This document shows, one piece after another, positions 1 to 11,800 of a stretch of DNA of 64,000 bases (the first letter of the stretch is position 1; every line of letters starts with the position of its first letter). Under the pieces are notes generated by a model that saw only the letters and a list, made by a program, of their open reading frames with translations, made no database searches and was not told the DNA's origin. Source of the DNA: Carposina sasakii (Eukaryota; Arthropoda; Insecta; Lepidoptera; Carposinidae); contig CP053159.1 of assembly GCA_014607495.2 (NCBI GenBank), positions 2,053,501 to 2,117,500 on the forward strand, written 5' to 3'. A program made the position numbers and the translations under genes.

Positions 1-3000
1 CAGGCCGGCCGTGCCAAACTTCTGTCGCTGCATCATGTTCTTCTTTAATTTGTCCCATCTCGCGTTCTTGATGTCGTCTAGCACCTCACTACGGGTCTCT
101 GGGTTCTGTAGACACATAAACAGTTGTAAACCTTCGAGGCATAGCCAATGAGGTTGGCATAGGTAATAATGTGTCTGGTGGCTTTTTGGTTATGCGATAA
201 GTCGCCTAAAGGTCCAAGTTCGTAGCAGACGATGCGTTGTCGCAACACTACTGGTTTCTGCTGGATTCAAGAGTACGGACTATCCAGTAGTCATGATGCT
301 ACTCAAATATAGGTACCCGAGCGAGAAGTGTATAGGTATACTTATTTTTAAAAGTAGACATTTGGCCTGCGGACCAGTTTTCTCGTGGGCGAGACGTATC
401 ATAACCTATATCGTCAGTCGGCGTGCATAATAATTATTTACCTTTCAGTAGGTACCTACATGCGATGTCGGTGCACCTGTTTTGCATAAATAAAACAGAC
501 TTTCCTTCGTGGAATCAGATGTTGTATACATATGCTCTACTCCTGCTTATAGTGGAATCTGGATGTCACGAAAGAATCCTGCCAATACAGCAATTCTCCA
601 AATCTTACGTTGCGAAGAAAATTAAAGCCGAAGATACCTTATTACGATATAAACCTGACATGTTAACATAATGATCACGCTCGCCGTGCATCTACTTACT
701 TAGATAATGCAAACTATAATCAAGGTCTCTTGTTTTTATAAACATTAGCTTGATTTCCTCTAAGCTATTTATATCAGTCTACTACGAAAGATGAGATAAC
801 TAGGTACCTATGCAATAGAACTTATTACATACTAGTGGACGCCCGCAACTCCGTCCGCGTGGACTATAGATAAAACCAAAATGTCGAAATTATCCGGGAC
901 AACATATTCCCGGGATAAAAAGTAGCCTTAAGTGGGACCTGTCAAAATATACTACTGAAAACTGCCTATATGTTAAGTGGGACCTGTCAGAATATATGTA
1001 CTACTGAAAACTGAATCGAAATCGGTTCAGCGGTTTCTGAGATTAGCGTGCGCAAACGCACAGACAAACCGACAAAAATTCCAAAAATCATTCTTTTGGG
1101 TACTATTGCGTTGATAAAGGTCTCCTATATTCTCATATTTTTTTTCTCGTATATCTTCCATATACAGACAGTGATCCGTTACAATTTTATTACATGTATA
1201 AATAGAAGATAGATGTAGATAGAAAGATAGATAGATAATTAGCTATCCACTCAAAATGGGGTAACTAGAGCTGCAGGATCCTCACAGCTACGTTTAGCAT
1301 AGCAGAGTCACATCAGTGACAAGTTGCTAGCTCATCGCCGTAGGGAACACCCCTGAGTTCCTTAGTCGACTCTCACGATACGCACGGAAGGAGATGCAGC
1401 TGATGTACTCTAGTATAGTAATAGAATAGAATATTTATTTCTGCAAGAAACGTGGTACATAAAAAGATCTTATCAATTTAGTTAGAGTAATAATATTGAT
1501 TCAGCACATTTCACCAGAGTCTGGCATGCAAAATTTAAAATTAATAATATGTATTCTAAACTAGCTGTTGCCCGCGACTTCGTCCGCGTCAACAAACAGA
1601 ATAAAATATTTTAAAGTACTTCTGCGTAAATTATGTTTTATTTTCAAAGAACATATTTTTCTCCGCAACCCGATCTTGACAACGCGACATATAATTGGCC
1701 GTGTAAAAGCAGTCTTGACGTAAGTCAATTCCAACGTGTTTAAACGTTTGCCCCTGTGATTTATTAATTGTTACAGCAAAAGATAACTTAACAGGGAATT
1801 GAATTCTTTTAAAATGTTGAATAACTTTTCCTAAGACGGTATTTTCATATCTCTCAAAATTTAGCTGGGCTGTTAAGGGTTCTGCATCAGGTTATCTAGA
1901 CCTGATTAGAAAGTGCTTAATGCTGAGCAACTTTTCCTAAGACGGTATTTTCATATTCTCAAAGTAGCTGGGCTGCTAAGGGTTCTGCATCAGGCAGTCT
2001 AGACCTTCAATTTTTTTCTTTCATATCATTTCTACGTTTTTATTCTTTCATACATACAACCGTCTCTCCAAAGTGAATAATTTTCTTTTTCCACATTTTC
2101 CTCTTATTCTTCGTCCCTATTGGTCGCACTGTCCTAAAGCCTTCCTCGATAAATGGACTATCCATAAATAGTTCCGGAGATTAGCAATCAAACAAACAAA
2201 CAAACTAGTATAATATTAGTAAAACCCCACTACTAAGCGGTTCTTATTTTCGTATAGTAACGATTTTTGGTAACGAAATTAACTTCAGATAGAACGAAAA
2301 CTATTCTGCCTATATGACAGTCTAGCTAAATTGATATGACCTCGTTTATAGCTTGATTGCCTAGATACACATTTTAAATAACAATCACATAGTCCAACAA
2401 TTTACATGCACATACTAAGAGACTCTCACAGTAGCATCTTTTGGTCGTCTATAATAGCGCGGGCGCATACACGCCGAAAAGAGATTTACTGTCCAACGGC
2501 GTCAGAAGGAGGGTTAGTTATGTTGAAGGCATGGAGGAAATAAAGTATTTTTATTTACTTGTTGAAGGTTGAAGGAGGGTTATGTATTTCGAGTACCTAT
2601 GTATATATGTGGCCAAGGTCATTAACGACTAAAATCCTCTTAGAACCGAATTTTCTTATTCTAAAAAGAAATATGGCATACAACATAAAAGAAGAGATAC
2701 ATGTACAATGGTAAGCTTATCTCTACCAGAGATCTCTTCCAGCAAGCCAAGCAAGTAAAGAGAAATTGTTAACATCAGGGTAACATGTGCAATTAAACAA
2801 ATTCTAAGAAACTACATTCAGAAAAAAAAGGAGAGAAACAAATGACAGCATATTCAAATAATGGACAGGTAGTGATTCTTCAGATTTTCCCTAAATGTGC
2901 CAAAAGTGTGACAATCTCTAACCGTATGGGGTAATTCATTCCAGAGCTTAACCAGAACTTTTTTTGATCTGAAGGATAATTTTGATGCTGTCTTTCTATA

Positions 3001-4702
3001 AAACTTGATCAAGATAGAGACAGCATCAATTTTATAGTTTGGATACGCTTCTGACCATTGGAAAAATAAGCCCTAAATGTACTGTGTTAGCTCACTAATG
3101 TTCTATCTCATTGGGGATAATATGTATGTCGTCTTCGTCGACTTCAGCCTATTGCAGTCCACTGCTGGCCATAGGCCTCCTCCAAGGCTCGCTACAAGAT
3201 GGGTTTTGCATAGTCACCACGCTGGGCAGGGGGGTTGGTGATCACCGCAGTCTGATTTCTGACTATGTTGTCAGCACGGGAGGCGCTGCTGCCCACCTCC
3301 CGGAACCTTTAATCAGATTGTACGATAACCACGGGCAGGCAGGGGTGTGGTACAAACTCTACTCTGCTGGCACCACACGGCTAGTAATGTGTATTTAGTG
3401 TTAATACATTGTGATATTAGACCACATTGGTGGTCAGTACAAGCACAGAAGACCCGCATATCAGAAGTATCGTCAAGGATAGATTCTGATTCACCCACTT
3501 GGCATTAATAGAAACAGCAAATACTAACTAGTCCAGGATTATCAATTGCTGATTTCAGCACATGCCTTTTTCTCTTAATTAAACTAAACAAAAAACATGT
3601 AAGTCATTTAAAATTTATCCTAAATTAAGGGCAGCATCCAAAAATTAAATAGAAGGATCTGACTTAAAAATAATGCATGCAACTAGCTCTTATCCATTTA
3701 AAACTATCCATTTCATTGTATACAGTTCTGCCAATTATTTTTATCATAGATTCTTATCTAAACAGGCACTTAAATAGATGTTTTGATGAAGATTAAATCC
3801 ATAAAAACCATGGCATAGGTACTTCAGTCAGTTCTCACAATCATTAATTATTATAATGACAGTAGGATAAGGATCACCACGTGGTGCCGGCAGAGTTGAG
3901 TTTGTACCACCCCTGCCTGCTCGTGGGTATCATACGAGGCGATTAAGGGTTTCCGGGAGGTGGGCAGCAGCACCTCGCGTGCTGACAACATAGTCCGAAA
4001 ATCACACTGCAGATACCAACCCGCCTGCCCAGAGTGGTGACTATGGGCAAAACCCCCCCTGTGGCAGAGGCCTTGTGGCGTGCCCTGGGGGAAGCCTACA
4101 TCCAGCAGTGAACTGCAATAGGCTAAAGAAGACTATGTTCAAATATCCTTTTTCCCAACAAAGTCTATGTTTGGTAGATATTAATATATCTTATTCATAT
4201 GGTTTGCTAGATATTCTGGGAATATTAGGTAATGGTAACAATACTTTCTAACTAACATTTGTGTAAAAATAGATATCTATTACAAAGCACATAAAAATCA
4301 TTTCATTCTTTTCTAAATACTACATAATATTAAATGATATACCTCTAGCATACCTCTAGTAAGAGTAACAGTTTCCTTGCATAGGATAATGACAAAAAAA
4401 ATGTTACTAGATAATTGATAATACCTATGCCCGCTAGAAAGTCTACTATGTATACCTACCTTAGATAATAATTTGTGAAGTTATGAACTAGATTGCCATT
4501 AACCAGAAGCTATTTATGCGTTAGATTCTATCAAGTCAAACACTTTGATGGTTAGTGCGTCACAAAAGGGGCAATATAAGAAAACTTATTTTGCCCCTGA
4601 AATTTTTAAATCATCCAAGGACAACACACTTACCTTATCATATTTTAACCAGCTGTTTACCGATGTATCCAGCTTTTTATCCCCACTATCACACTGAGAC
4701 AT
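1..4702 (-). CDS. Pgm2: Phosphoglucomutase-2-like (PGM2 / phosphopentomutase family), first two coding exons, partial
   Basis: Family enzymes interconvert hexose-1/6-phosphates or pentose-1/5-phosphates in the cytosol. Coding exon 1 is 4702-4634 (ATG at 4702, 23 codons, donor AAG|GTAAGT). Coding exon 2 starts at 105 after a CTACAG acceptor and runs off the left edge in the same phase (35 codons visible). Exon 1 ends NSWLKYDK and exon 2 opens [20 protein letters not shown], followed by RQKFGTAGL. This is the N-terminal PGM2 layout: an acidic helix, a W.....NP.T block, then the conserved FGTAGLR substrate loop. The catalytic serine loop and other domains lie outside the window. The intron of about 4.5 kb is full of repeats. 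The start is chosen because it is the first ATG in an exon that splices in phase. The PGM2 clade is preferred over PGM1 from the N-terminal motifs; the exact paralogue is inferred. Confidence 0.82.
832..1206 (-). mobile_element. Non-autonomous Helitron (TCTATA-type 5' end)
   Basis: The minus strand ends in the Helitron signature: a hairpin around CGCGGACG..GTTGCGGGC, then a short spacer and CTAG followed by T. The far end, TCTATTTATACATG, begins with TC. It lies in PGM2 intron 1. Relatives are at 6931, 15238 and 57378. A (GATA)n-like run follows at 1203-1238. Confidence 0.72.
1241..1418. repeat. Dispersed repeat, family E
   Basis: A roughly 200-bp interspersed repeat recognised by AAATGGGGTA, CTGCAG, AGTGACAAGTTGCT and TTAGTCGACT blocks. 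Other members or fragments lie near 11565, 40940, 41968, 47108, 61095 and 62185 in either orientation. No coding capacity or terminal inverted repeat was seen. A retroposon is possible but the class is unresolved. Confidence 0.55.
1561..2222 (-). mobile_element. Helitron fragment carrying a helicase remnant
   Basis: The minus strand ends GACGAAGTCGCGGGCAACAG then CTAG|T, with the family hairpin just upstream; this is a Helitron 3' terminus. Inside is a remnant of Pif1-type helicase (next entry). The distal end resembles the TCCTACTAATATTATA terminus but is mutated. A block of about 90 bp with TTTTCCTAAGACGGTATTTT occurs twice in tandem (about 1815-1905 and 1921-2008). The element sits in PGM2 intron 1. 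Confidence 0.8.
1660..1802 (-). pseudogene. Helitron Rep/helicase, Pif1 helicase C-terminal remnant
   Basis: The minus strand reads [20 protein letters not shown] and then [12 protein letters not shown]. This is the late helicase motif of Pif1/Helitron helicases, in which FA-TINK-QGQT is diagnostic. The following expected [10 protein letters not shown] block has decayed. Only about 45 codons survive and no Rep domain is present, so it cannot be functional. It shows directly that the flanking CTAG-ended repeat derives from a Helitron. Confidence 0.82.
2650..2870 (-). repeat. LINE 3'-end-like repeat
   Basis: Shares AAAGAAGAGATACATGTACA, GAGATCTCTTCCAGC and AAGCAAGTAAAGAGAAATT with copies at 29065, 37830 and 59770. 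Those copies open with TATTCTTTATT, that is, an AATAAAGAATA tail on the minus strand, so this is probably the 3' end of a non-LTR element. Confidence 0.5.
2965..3075. mobile_element. Short palindromic MITE, family J
   Basis: Inverted arms around TTTGATGCTGTCTTTCT and AGACAGCATCAATTTTAT, ending in TCTGACCATTGGAAAAAT. Relatives are at 17572, 20851, 45105 and 49363. Confidence 0.6.
3127..3400 (-). mobile_element. RTE-type retrotransposon 3' tail
   Basis: The minus strand ends with the Lepidoptera-wide tail GGCCTATG..CAGCAGTGGACTGCAATAGGCTGA. A related tail at 50523 is attached to reverse-transcriptase sequence. The open frame on the plus strand here is antisense to the element and is not called. 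Confidence 0.65.
3850..4135 (+). mobile_element. RTE-type retrotransposon 3' tail, inverted partner of 3127-3400
   Basis: The same tail in the opposite orientation, ending GAAGCCTACATCCAGCAGTG then AACTGCAATAGGCT. The pair forms inverted repeats about 270 bp long with about 450 bp between them, inside PGM2 intron 1. Confidence 0.65.
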
Positions 4703-5428
4703 AATTCTGAATTAAATTGATGTAATTCTTTATAAAAACTAGACTGAATGTATCACTTTACGCGATAACTTTCCGGTCAAAAAATTTGTATCAGAATGAT
4801 GCAAGAATCTATTTAGATTGTCTCCAATCACTTCCTAGAAGATCACTGAAGCCTAATATTGAGAGAGCGGCGTGATAAATGGTTTCTTTACAAAATAAAC
4901 GAACGACACAGTCACAGTAAACAACTTGATAACAATTTCGATGCAATTTCGTGAACGATAGCTTAACAAAATTAATAGCGGCTGAAGGTATGTAATAATA
5001 TAGGCAAATATAATACTTATGAAGTTCATAATAAATCACACCAAAACCGCAAAATAAAACTCATAACAGGATTTTTGACGTTAACATTTCTTTAACGTTT
5101 CATTTCACGCTTCTGATATATTACCGTAGAAAGAGAATAGTCCTTGTTTTATGGATATTACCAGGGATTTGGTATCTCCTCTTATACATTTCTATGAATA
5201 TTACTTTATCTTAGACTTGACACATTGTGAACCTTTGACTATATTCTTTCTACGCTGTGAACCCAAGGTGACTCCGTGACCATGACCCCTCGTTTCTTCA
5301 CTCTGAGGACCCCCCACCCATTAATGTAGATGTATCTGGATCCCAAATCTAAATAACTGTTTGAAACCTGAATATAAGACAGTCAAGTAGAGACCGTCAG
5401 ATACAAATCTATGGTTATAAACAATACC
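4703..5428. other. Intergenic: PGM2 5' flank to PDE2 3' flank
   Basis: AT-rich sequence holding the presumed PGM2 promoter (minus strand). No clear TATA/initiator pair or conserved reading frame was seen; the short minus-strand frame at 4809-5039 looks fortuitous. Confidence 0.4.
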
Positions 5429-5593
5429 GCCTCCTGATTACGTAAAAGCAATAGCAAAGCCGAAGCAGCGCGATCGCTATAATTTCGGGGCGTGGTGCGG
5501 GAGGACGCCGAGCGCTCGTTGCGCGCACGCGCACTCTCAGTTATCGCGATCGCGCGGCTTCGGCTTTGCTATTGCTTTTACGTAATCAGGGGG
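5429..5593. mobile_element. Palindromic MITE, family M
   Basis: Nearly perfect terminal inverted repeats of about 47 bp begin CTCCTGATTACGTAAAAGCA and continue through ATAGCAAAGCCGAAGC. The loop is GC-rich and unlike that of other family members (6195, 51773, 62317, 62926). Confidence 0.78.
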
Positions 5594-5884
5594 CTGTAAT
5601 ACCGTTGCAGTCTTAAGTATTCTCTTTCTACGGTTGCAGTGTATTGCCCTATGGTATTGCCTATTGTTCTTTTTACGCATATTTTCCTTTGTAAGAATAA
5701 GGCAGGGACGGTAGGTTGCAGAATCTTCTTAGCATGTGATCGAGAGAAGTAGATAGTAATAAGGTAAATAACCAAAAAGTATTATTCCCAAATAATATAA
5801 TTTAAAAGCTAAAAAATATTATTGTGTCCAAGTAATAGAATAGGCAGTAGGTAGGTACCTAGATAAATTAACTAATAAACATAT

Positions 5885-8800
5885 TCATTTGATTTCGTGC
5901 GAAGAAACCGGCTGTTCACCCTGCTCCTCTTCTTGTCGCAGGCGTTCCTTCTCTTTCAGATTGATGTCTATCAGGTTATCGAGTTCCGGACTTAGCAGGA
6001 CCGATAATCCCGCTGTGGTAGGTACCTAAATAAAGTCCAATATTGAATCACTGTTATTGTTTGTACTAGCCCAGTGTACAAGACGTGCGCCTTCCAAGGG
6101 AGGGGCGTAAGTTTTATTGCAGTAACGGGCCTGTACCACTGAATTTATTTCATGTACCTACGGATTTTCTAAAATTGACACTTTACTATGCCTGCCCCCT
6201 TATTACCTAACTAGCAAAAGCAAAGCGATAGCGAAAATTGTACAAAAATCGCTGATTGCTTGTCAAATTCATATTACGTAAAATCGATTTCAAAGGAACT
6301 TTGACATTTCAAGGCCAATATTGTAAGTACAATTTTCGCTATCGCTTTGCTTCGGCTTTGCTATTGCTTTTACGTAATCAGGGGGCCGAGAAGAGTTGGC
6401 GTCAGCCAGGCAGTCGGCCCACCCACACAAAACTGACGCCAAATCTTTGGCAATATGAGTTTCGAAAGAAACATTACATAAACTATATATATAATGGGCA
6501 GCTATCTACTATCTCTGAAGCTCACGGCTATGAAGGTTCTAAAACTGTACCTATGCGATATCGCAATACTAGGTAACTGCATCATAAGTGTAGTGCACAT
6601 GCATTGTGAGAGAATCGAGATACATCCCGATGGATGATGTGTAGGTAGGTATTATTTAATGTGAGTTACCTCTGCAAATATGGGTTTCGAAGCAATCCAT
6701 GTTTCGATGTGTTTTTCGACGATTTTCATACACGGCTGAGCTTTAGGCAGGATTCTCCCTAAAATGCTAAAAATACAATGGTACCTACACATTAGTCAAA
6801 ATATCAAGTAGAGGACATCGCGAATATCATGTCAGTAAAGCTCCATTCAGTGTTAGCTTTATTTATTTCGTTTAGGTACCTTTTTGCAAGGAGTAGGTAA
6901 GTGTAACCTCATTTAATATTTTATATAATACTAGTGGACGCCCGCGACTCCGTCCGCGTGGACTACAGAAAAAACAAAATGTCTAAATTACCGGGATAAA
7001 AACATTTTCCCGGGATAAAAAGGGTTAAGTGGGACCTGTCCCAATATATTACTGAAAACTGCATCGAAATCGGTTCAGCCGTTTCTAAGATTAGCGTGCA
7101 CAAACACACAGACAAACCGACAAACAGACAAAAATTCCAAATATCATTATTTTGGGTACTATTGCGTTGATAAAGGTCTCCAATAATATTTTTTCTCATA
7201 TATCTTCCATGTAGACAGCGATCCGTAACATTTTTATTATATGTATAGATTATCAGATCGTGGGTTCGATTCCCACTCGGGTGAAGAATTTTATACATTT
7301 CTTTATTAATAATTATATAATAATATTATTGGAAAAGCCGAGTTAGCTTAAGAGAAAGAAATAAGAACCAAATGCATACTCGAACAGAGGCACGCAAGTC
7401 ATGTTAAGGAACTGTATCTCCAAGTCCGGGATGAAGCATTTGTCCCGGTCCATGATGATTGCGGGTAGATCTCCGCGACTCTTTTCCACGTCGCCTTGCT
7501 TGAAGAACTCGGTTAGAACCGCTGCCTGAAAATACAAGCGTGATAATAAACCAAAGCCAAAACAAACGCCAAATCTTTGGAAATTGAGTTTCGAAAGAAA
7601 CAATATCGCCCTCTCATAATAATAGGGTAAGGTCGGAAATGAGGAAGATAACGATATAAACCAAAGCCAAACGTATTATATTCCAACCAATGAGAATTAT
7701 ATTCCTAACTGACCACCTACTACTGATTCTACATGCAGATGAATTACCAATATGGGAACCATACCTAGGCCAGAAGTTGACTAATGGTAGCTATTAATAT
7801 TATGTAAGTGAAATAAACTAGCATAGATTTCATTCTTACAGCAGTTTTCTTCACGCTACCCCAATCTTTGAGCTGGTCACTAAGATCGGCTGCATTCATC
7901 AGTAAGGATTGCAGTGCGGACGTGTGCATTCTGTTACCTTTCTGAAAGTCATTTGCCATCAAGCGATAATCGCTAAGGTATCTGAAAAGGTTAATTAATA
8001 TTTTTGAAAGTCATTTGCCATCAAGCGATAATCGCTAAGGTATCTGAAAAGGTTAATTCATATTTTTAAGTGAATCCTAAGATGTTTAAGGATTTGAGGT
8101 ATCCTGAAAACCAATCTAGTGATAAAATGTTTATGTTGTGTTGTGAACTTATAAAAAATCACACAATTGAATCACCAAATTATAAGAAAACAACAGGTCA
8201 AATAGGTACTAACTTAAAATAATTGGCCAGGTCAGAAGCGAGGATGTAATCTCGCAGCATCATAATAGCCCTGTCATAATCCTTTCGATGTAGAGATTCG
8301 AGGATATCGCAGCCTTCCGTGTTGAGGATACACATAGCTTGAGCCAGGTGGTGTCGCTCCATCACGCTGCCTTCGCTGGAGTAGAGAGCTGCTAAGGTAG
8401 TCTCTGGAAGAAGACTCACATTACCAGTATTGTAGTATACATTGCATATTTCCATTGGACTAGGCACCTACTACTAGTTTAAGCAAAGCAGTATTTCTTA
8501 CGTCCTTGCAAATGGAAGCTGTTTGTGGTCCCACGATGATCGAGGTCATGCACTAAACCCGCTGTCAAATACATTAGGGCTTGGAGATCGCTACAAGCAA
8601 TGAAATGGGTTAGGTTCCCATATAAGAAAATAATAATCAGGCAGCTTAAAGATTTACTCACGACAGGTATCCTTGGCTAACCAGTTTATAATTGACCAGA
8701 GCCGCGAAAGCCCACTGCGCCACATTGAACGCATGCAGCCAGTTGTGGAACGGGACGTCACGGTATCCCTTTTTCACATGAAGGATGAATCGAGCAAGCT

Positions 8801-11800
8801 TCTGCTTTTTTATGTTGAACCTTGAAAAACGGCATTCTTGTTATTGTCAGAGCCGTGAAAGTAGAATAGAGACTGTGGAGACTCAGCCTGTGGCTCTCAT
8901 ATTATCTTTAATCGGTGTTGCCCTAAATTGATAAAAGGAACATCCTCTTTCAACCATTTGCCATTGGAGTTTACCAGAAAAATGTAATGTTAATCAAACT
9001 GTATCAGTTAATCAATCCCGCGACCCCTTTAGCTTACTAGATTTGTCAATTCCAAGTTAAGTAGGTAGTTAGGTTAGGTACATAAGGTATACTTACTTAT
9101 TGATATATCCCAAGTCTGCATACATCTTCATAACGTAGCAAGGTAGCTCTCGAAGTGGTATCGCACGAGGGTTAAAGTGCAGACTGGAGATGTGTGGATG
9201 GTTATGGAAACCGGTACACTCCAGCATCTTTGCTACTTCAGGGTCACTTACCTACATAAGATAAGTAGTTAAGTAGTTCAAATTAGCTAAAATCTAGTCT
9301 CAGAGCTTAAGCGTTATCCTATAAGAAGCCCACCAACCGTACCCAAGGTGTCGGATGTGCGGGTACGGTAGGGTATATAATATGATGATGTTTACCTTCA
9401 TATGATACATCACCAGCTCATTAGCTAGCGCGTTTCTAGTATGCGCCTCCTGGATCTTCTGGTATACCACGGAGTGCGTGATGCAGACTCCGCAATAGAT
9501 GCTGAATGCCAGTGCCATTTCCTCGTCCATAGCGTCAAAATACGGATCACCGACCTTGTTTATTAAATGCCCCACGCCTATTATTCCAGTCTGTTCACGT
9601 ATTGGAAAACAGAGCAGAGTCCTGGAAGAATAATCATGGAGAACAAGATTAGGTACTTAAGCTGCGCTACGCGATGACCACACCACACCATATGGTAAAA
9701 TGTAAAGCAGGTGCAGATGAATACGAAGACCATTTATACGTTCGTTAACTCAAGAGTCACTTCATATTTGATACGTACTTGCAATCAATCCCTGGATAAG
9801 TGTCAATACTTGGGTCATAAGCCGGATGATCTTTCGCTGACTTCGCGTTAATCAATGTGCCTGTCTGAATCACTTGACCAGTTATGCCAATATTCATAGG
9901 GAAACGCCGCTCAGTTCCTTCTTTGTCCTCCTACAAATTAGAAACCGCATGTTGAAACCAGGACAGTGCTATCAACCTGATGAAGAATTATATATAGGTG
10001 TACAGACATAACTAGGTACACTCTGAATTTAAACGCAAGTCTAAATTCAGATTATATGTACAAAGACTAGAATAGGTACCTACGTCTATCAAGTAAAGTG
10101 AATAAATACCGAACATAATGCAAAAAAAAACTATGAGGAAACGAGACCTTAAGATGGAAATCGTGACTTAGAAACATACGGGAGTGGTCGAGAGCACCAT
10201 GCGCCGAAGACCTGTTCCGCTTGGAAAGAGAGTAGAGGAGTTATGGGAAGATGACGGCCCACATGCGGAAGTAGACACGCATGGCTATAATAAAAAAAAA
10301 CAAATCACTTTCCACCAAAACTAGGTAGGTAAGCGGAGAAGAGAGAAGATGAGCCGCGTATCTAAACGGCAGATATGTAGCGGAGACGCTACTACAGCTT
10401 TATTTAACTGTGAGGAAACTCTAGTAAAAAATTACTGAAATTAGTTCGATGGCTTGACGCTGATCACCTCTCATCTCCGCAGCGACTTCGCCAGCATATC
10501 TGAGCCTGTCATTAACAGCTATCTCCTCTCCTCTCCATCGTAAGCGGTTTCAAACCCAAGTAAATATTTAAAAATGGTACTTATTCAATTATTAATTTAT
10601 TCTATTATCTTCCGTCCTTCTAAAACATCTTAACAAGGCGTTCTAGCTTGGCAGGAATTAGTTTTATTTAAATTTAGTCTACCTACATAGTAGATCAACT
10701 CTCACCGCGCCAGCTGCGAACCCGGTCTCCACCAGTTCCATGTTCTCAACATCTACCAGAAGTACTGAACAGAACTCGGCTTTGGTCAACTGCTTCGCCT
10801 GATCCGTTGCTATTTCGAGTAAGGTTTCCAATGATGCCACCTGCAAGAGTAACTATTATCCGTGCAGAGGATCCACCCGATTCATTTGATGTTCTAGCTA
10901 ACTAGGTGCCTAATACGTCATACTGCACACTTTATATCTACGTATGATAGATCCCATTTCTAAGAACATCACTTAGATATCACTATAGACTTTTTAGTTG
11001 TCATGACTTCCATTTATTGATCTTAACTGACCTACTTATTTACTGTGAGTTTACTAACTTTACAGAAAAGCCTTCTAGCAACCCGCAGGAGCTGTTGACA
11101 TTTTTGCTTCATCGTGCACTCGTATTCCAAAGTTATTGTCTTTTCCAATGTTGGCCAGACGAAGCTGCCAATGTTAAATATACTTATAGCTAGAACTAGA
11201 TTTCCTTATCAGCAAGCGATGTAATCTTCCCTATCATTCCTTTATAGCTGTGCCATGACAATAGATGGATGTAATAATTTGTTCACACATACATGCATAC
11301 ATACATAAAAATCACACCTCTTTCCCGGAGGGGTAGGCAGAGATCACGGATCTCCATTTGCTACGATTTTGACACACCTCTTTCGCTTCATCTACTTTCA
11401 TGATATTCTTCACGCACGCTCGTCGGTTTAGGGTACTCTTGACCTGACCTTTCTTTAAAATTTGACCAATTTGATCGGTGAAGGTCTGGCGAGGTCTTTC
11501 CCTTTCAACCCTTCCATCCACTCTTCCGTTGTACACTTTCACTCACACAACTGCATTAAATATTCACAGCTGTGTTCCCCAAATGGGGTAGCTACGCTAA
11601 ACTGCACGATTGCGAAAGAAATTCTGCCATGCCACGTGTAGCATAGCAGGGCCAGAATGTGAATGATTAATAACAAGCTCATCGGCTGAGAGAACGCCCA
11701 TGATTTCCTTAGTCGACTTTTATCACACGGAAGGAGAGGAGACGCAACTGATACATTTTAGTGAAACCCCGCATCAGCACAAAGAAAGAATAGTCTATTT

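Noticed and set aside
3111..3398. 95-codon plus-strand frame
   Set aside because: Lies antisense across the RTE 3' tail.
6256..6576. 106-codon plus-strand frame
   Set aside because: Starts inside a family M MITE and runs into PDE2 intron sequence; it is antisense to the gene and has no recognisable domain.
10320..10560. Possible MITE in PDE2 intron 6
   Set aside because: The apparent arms (AAGCGGAGAAGAGAGAAGAT against ATGGAGAGGAGAGGAGATAG) are purine-rich and match poorly, so inverted repeats could not be established.
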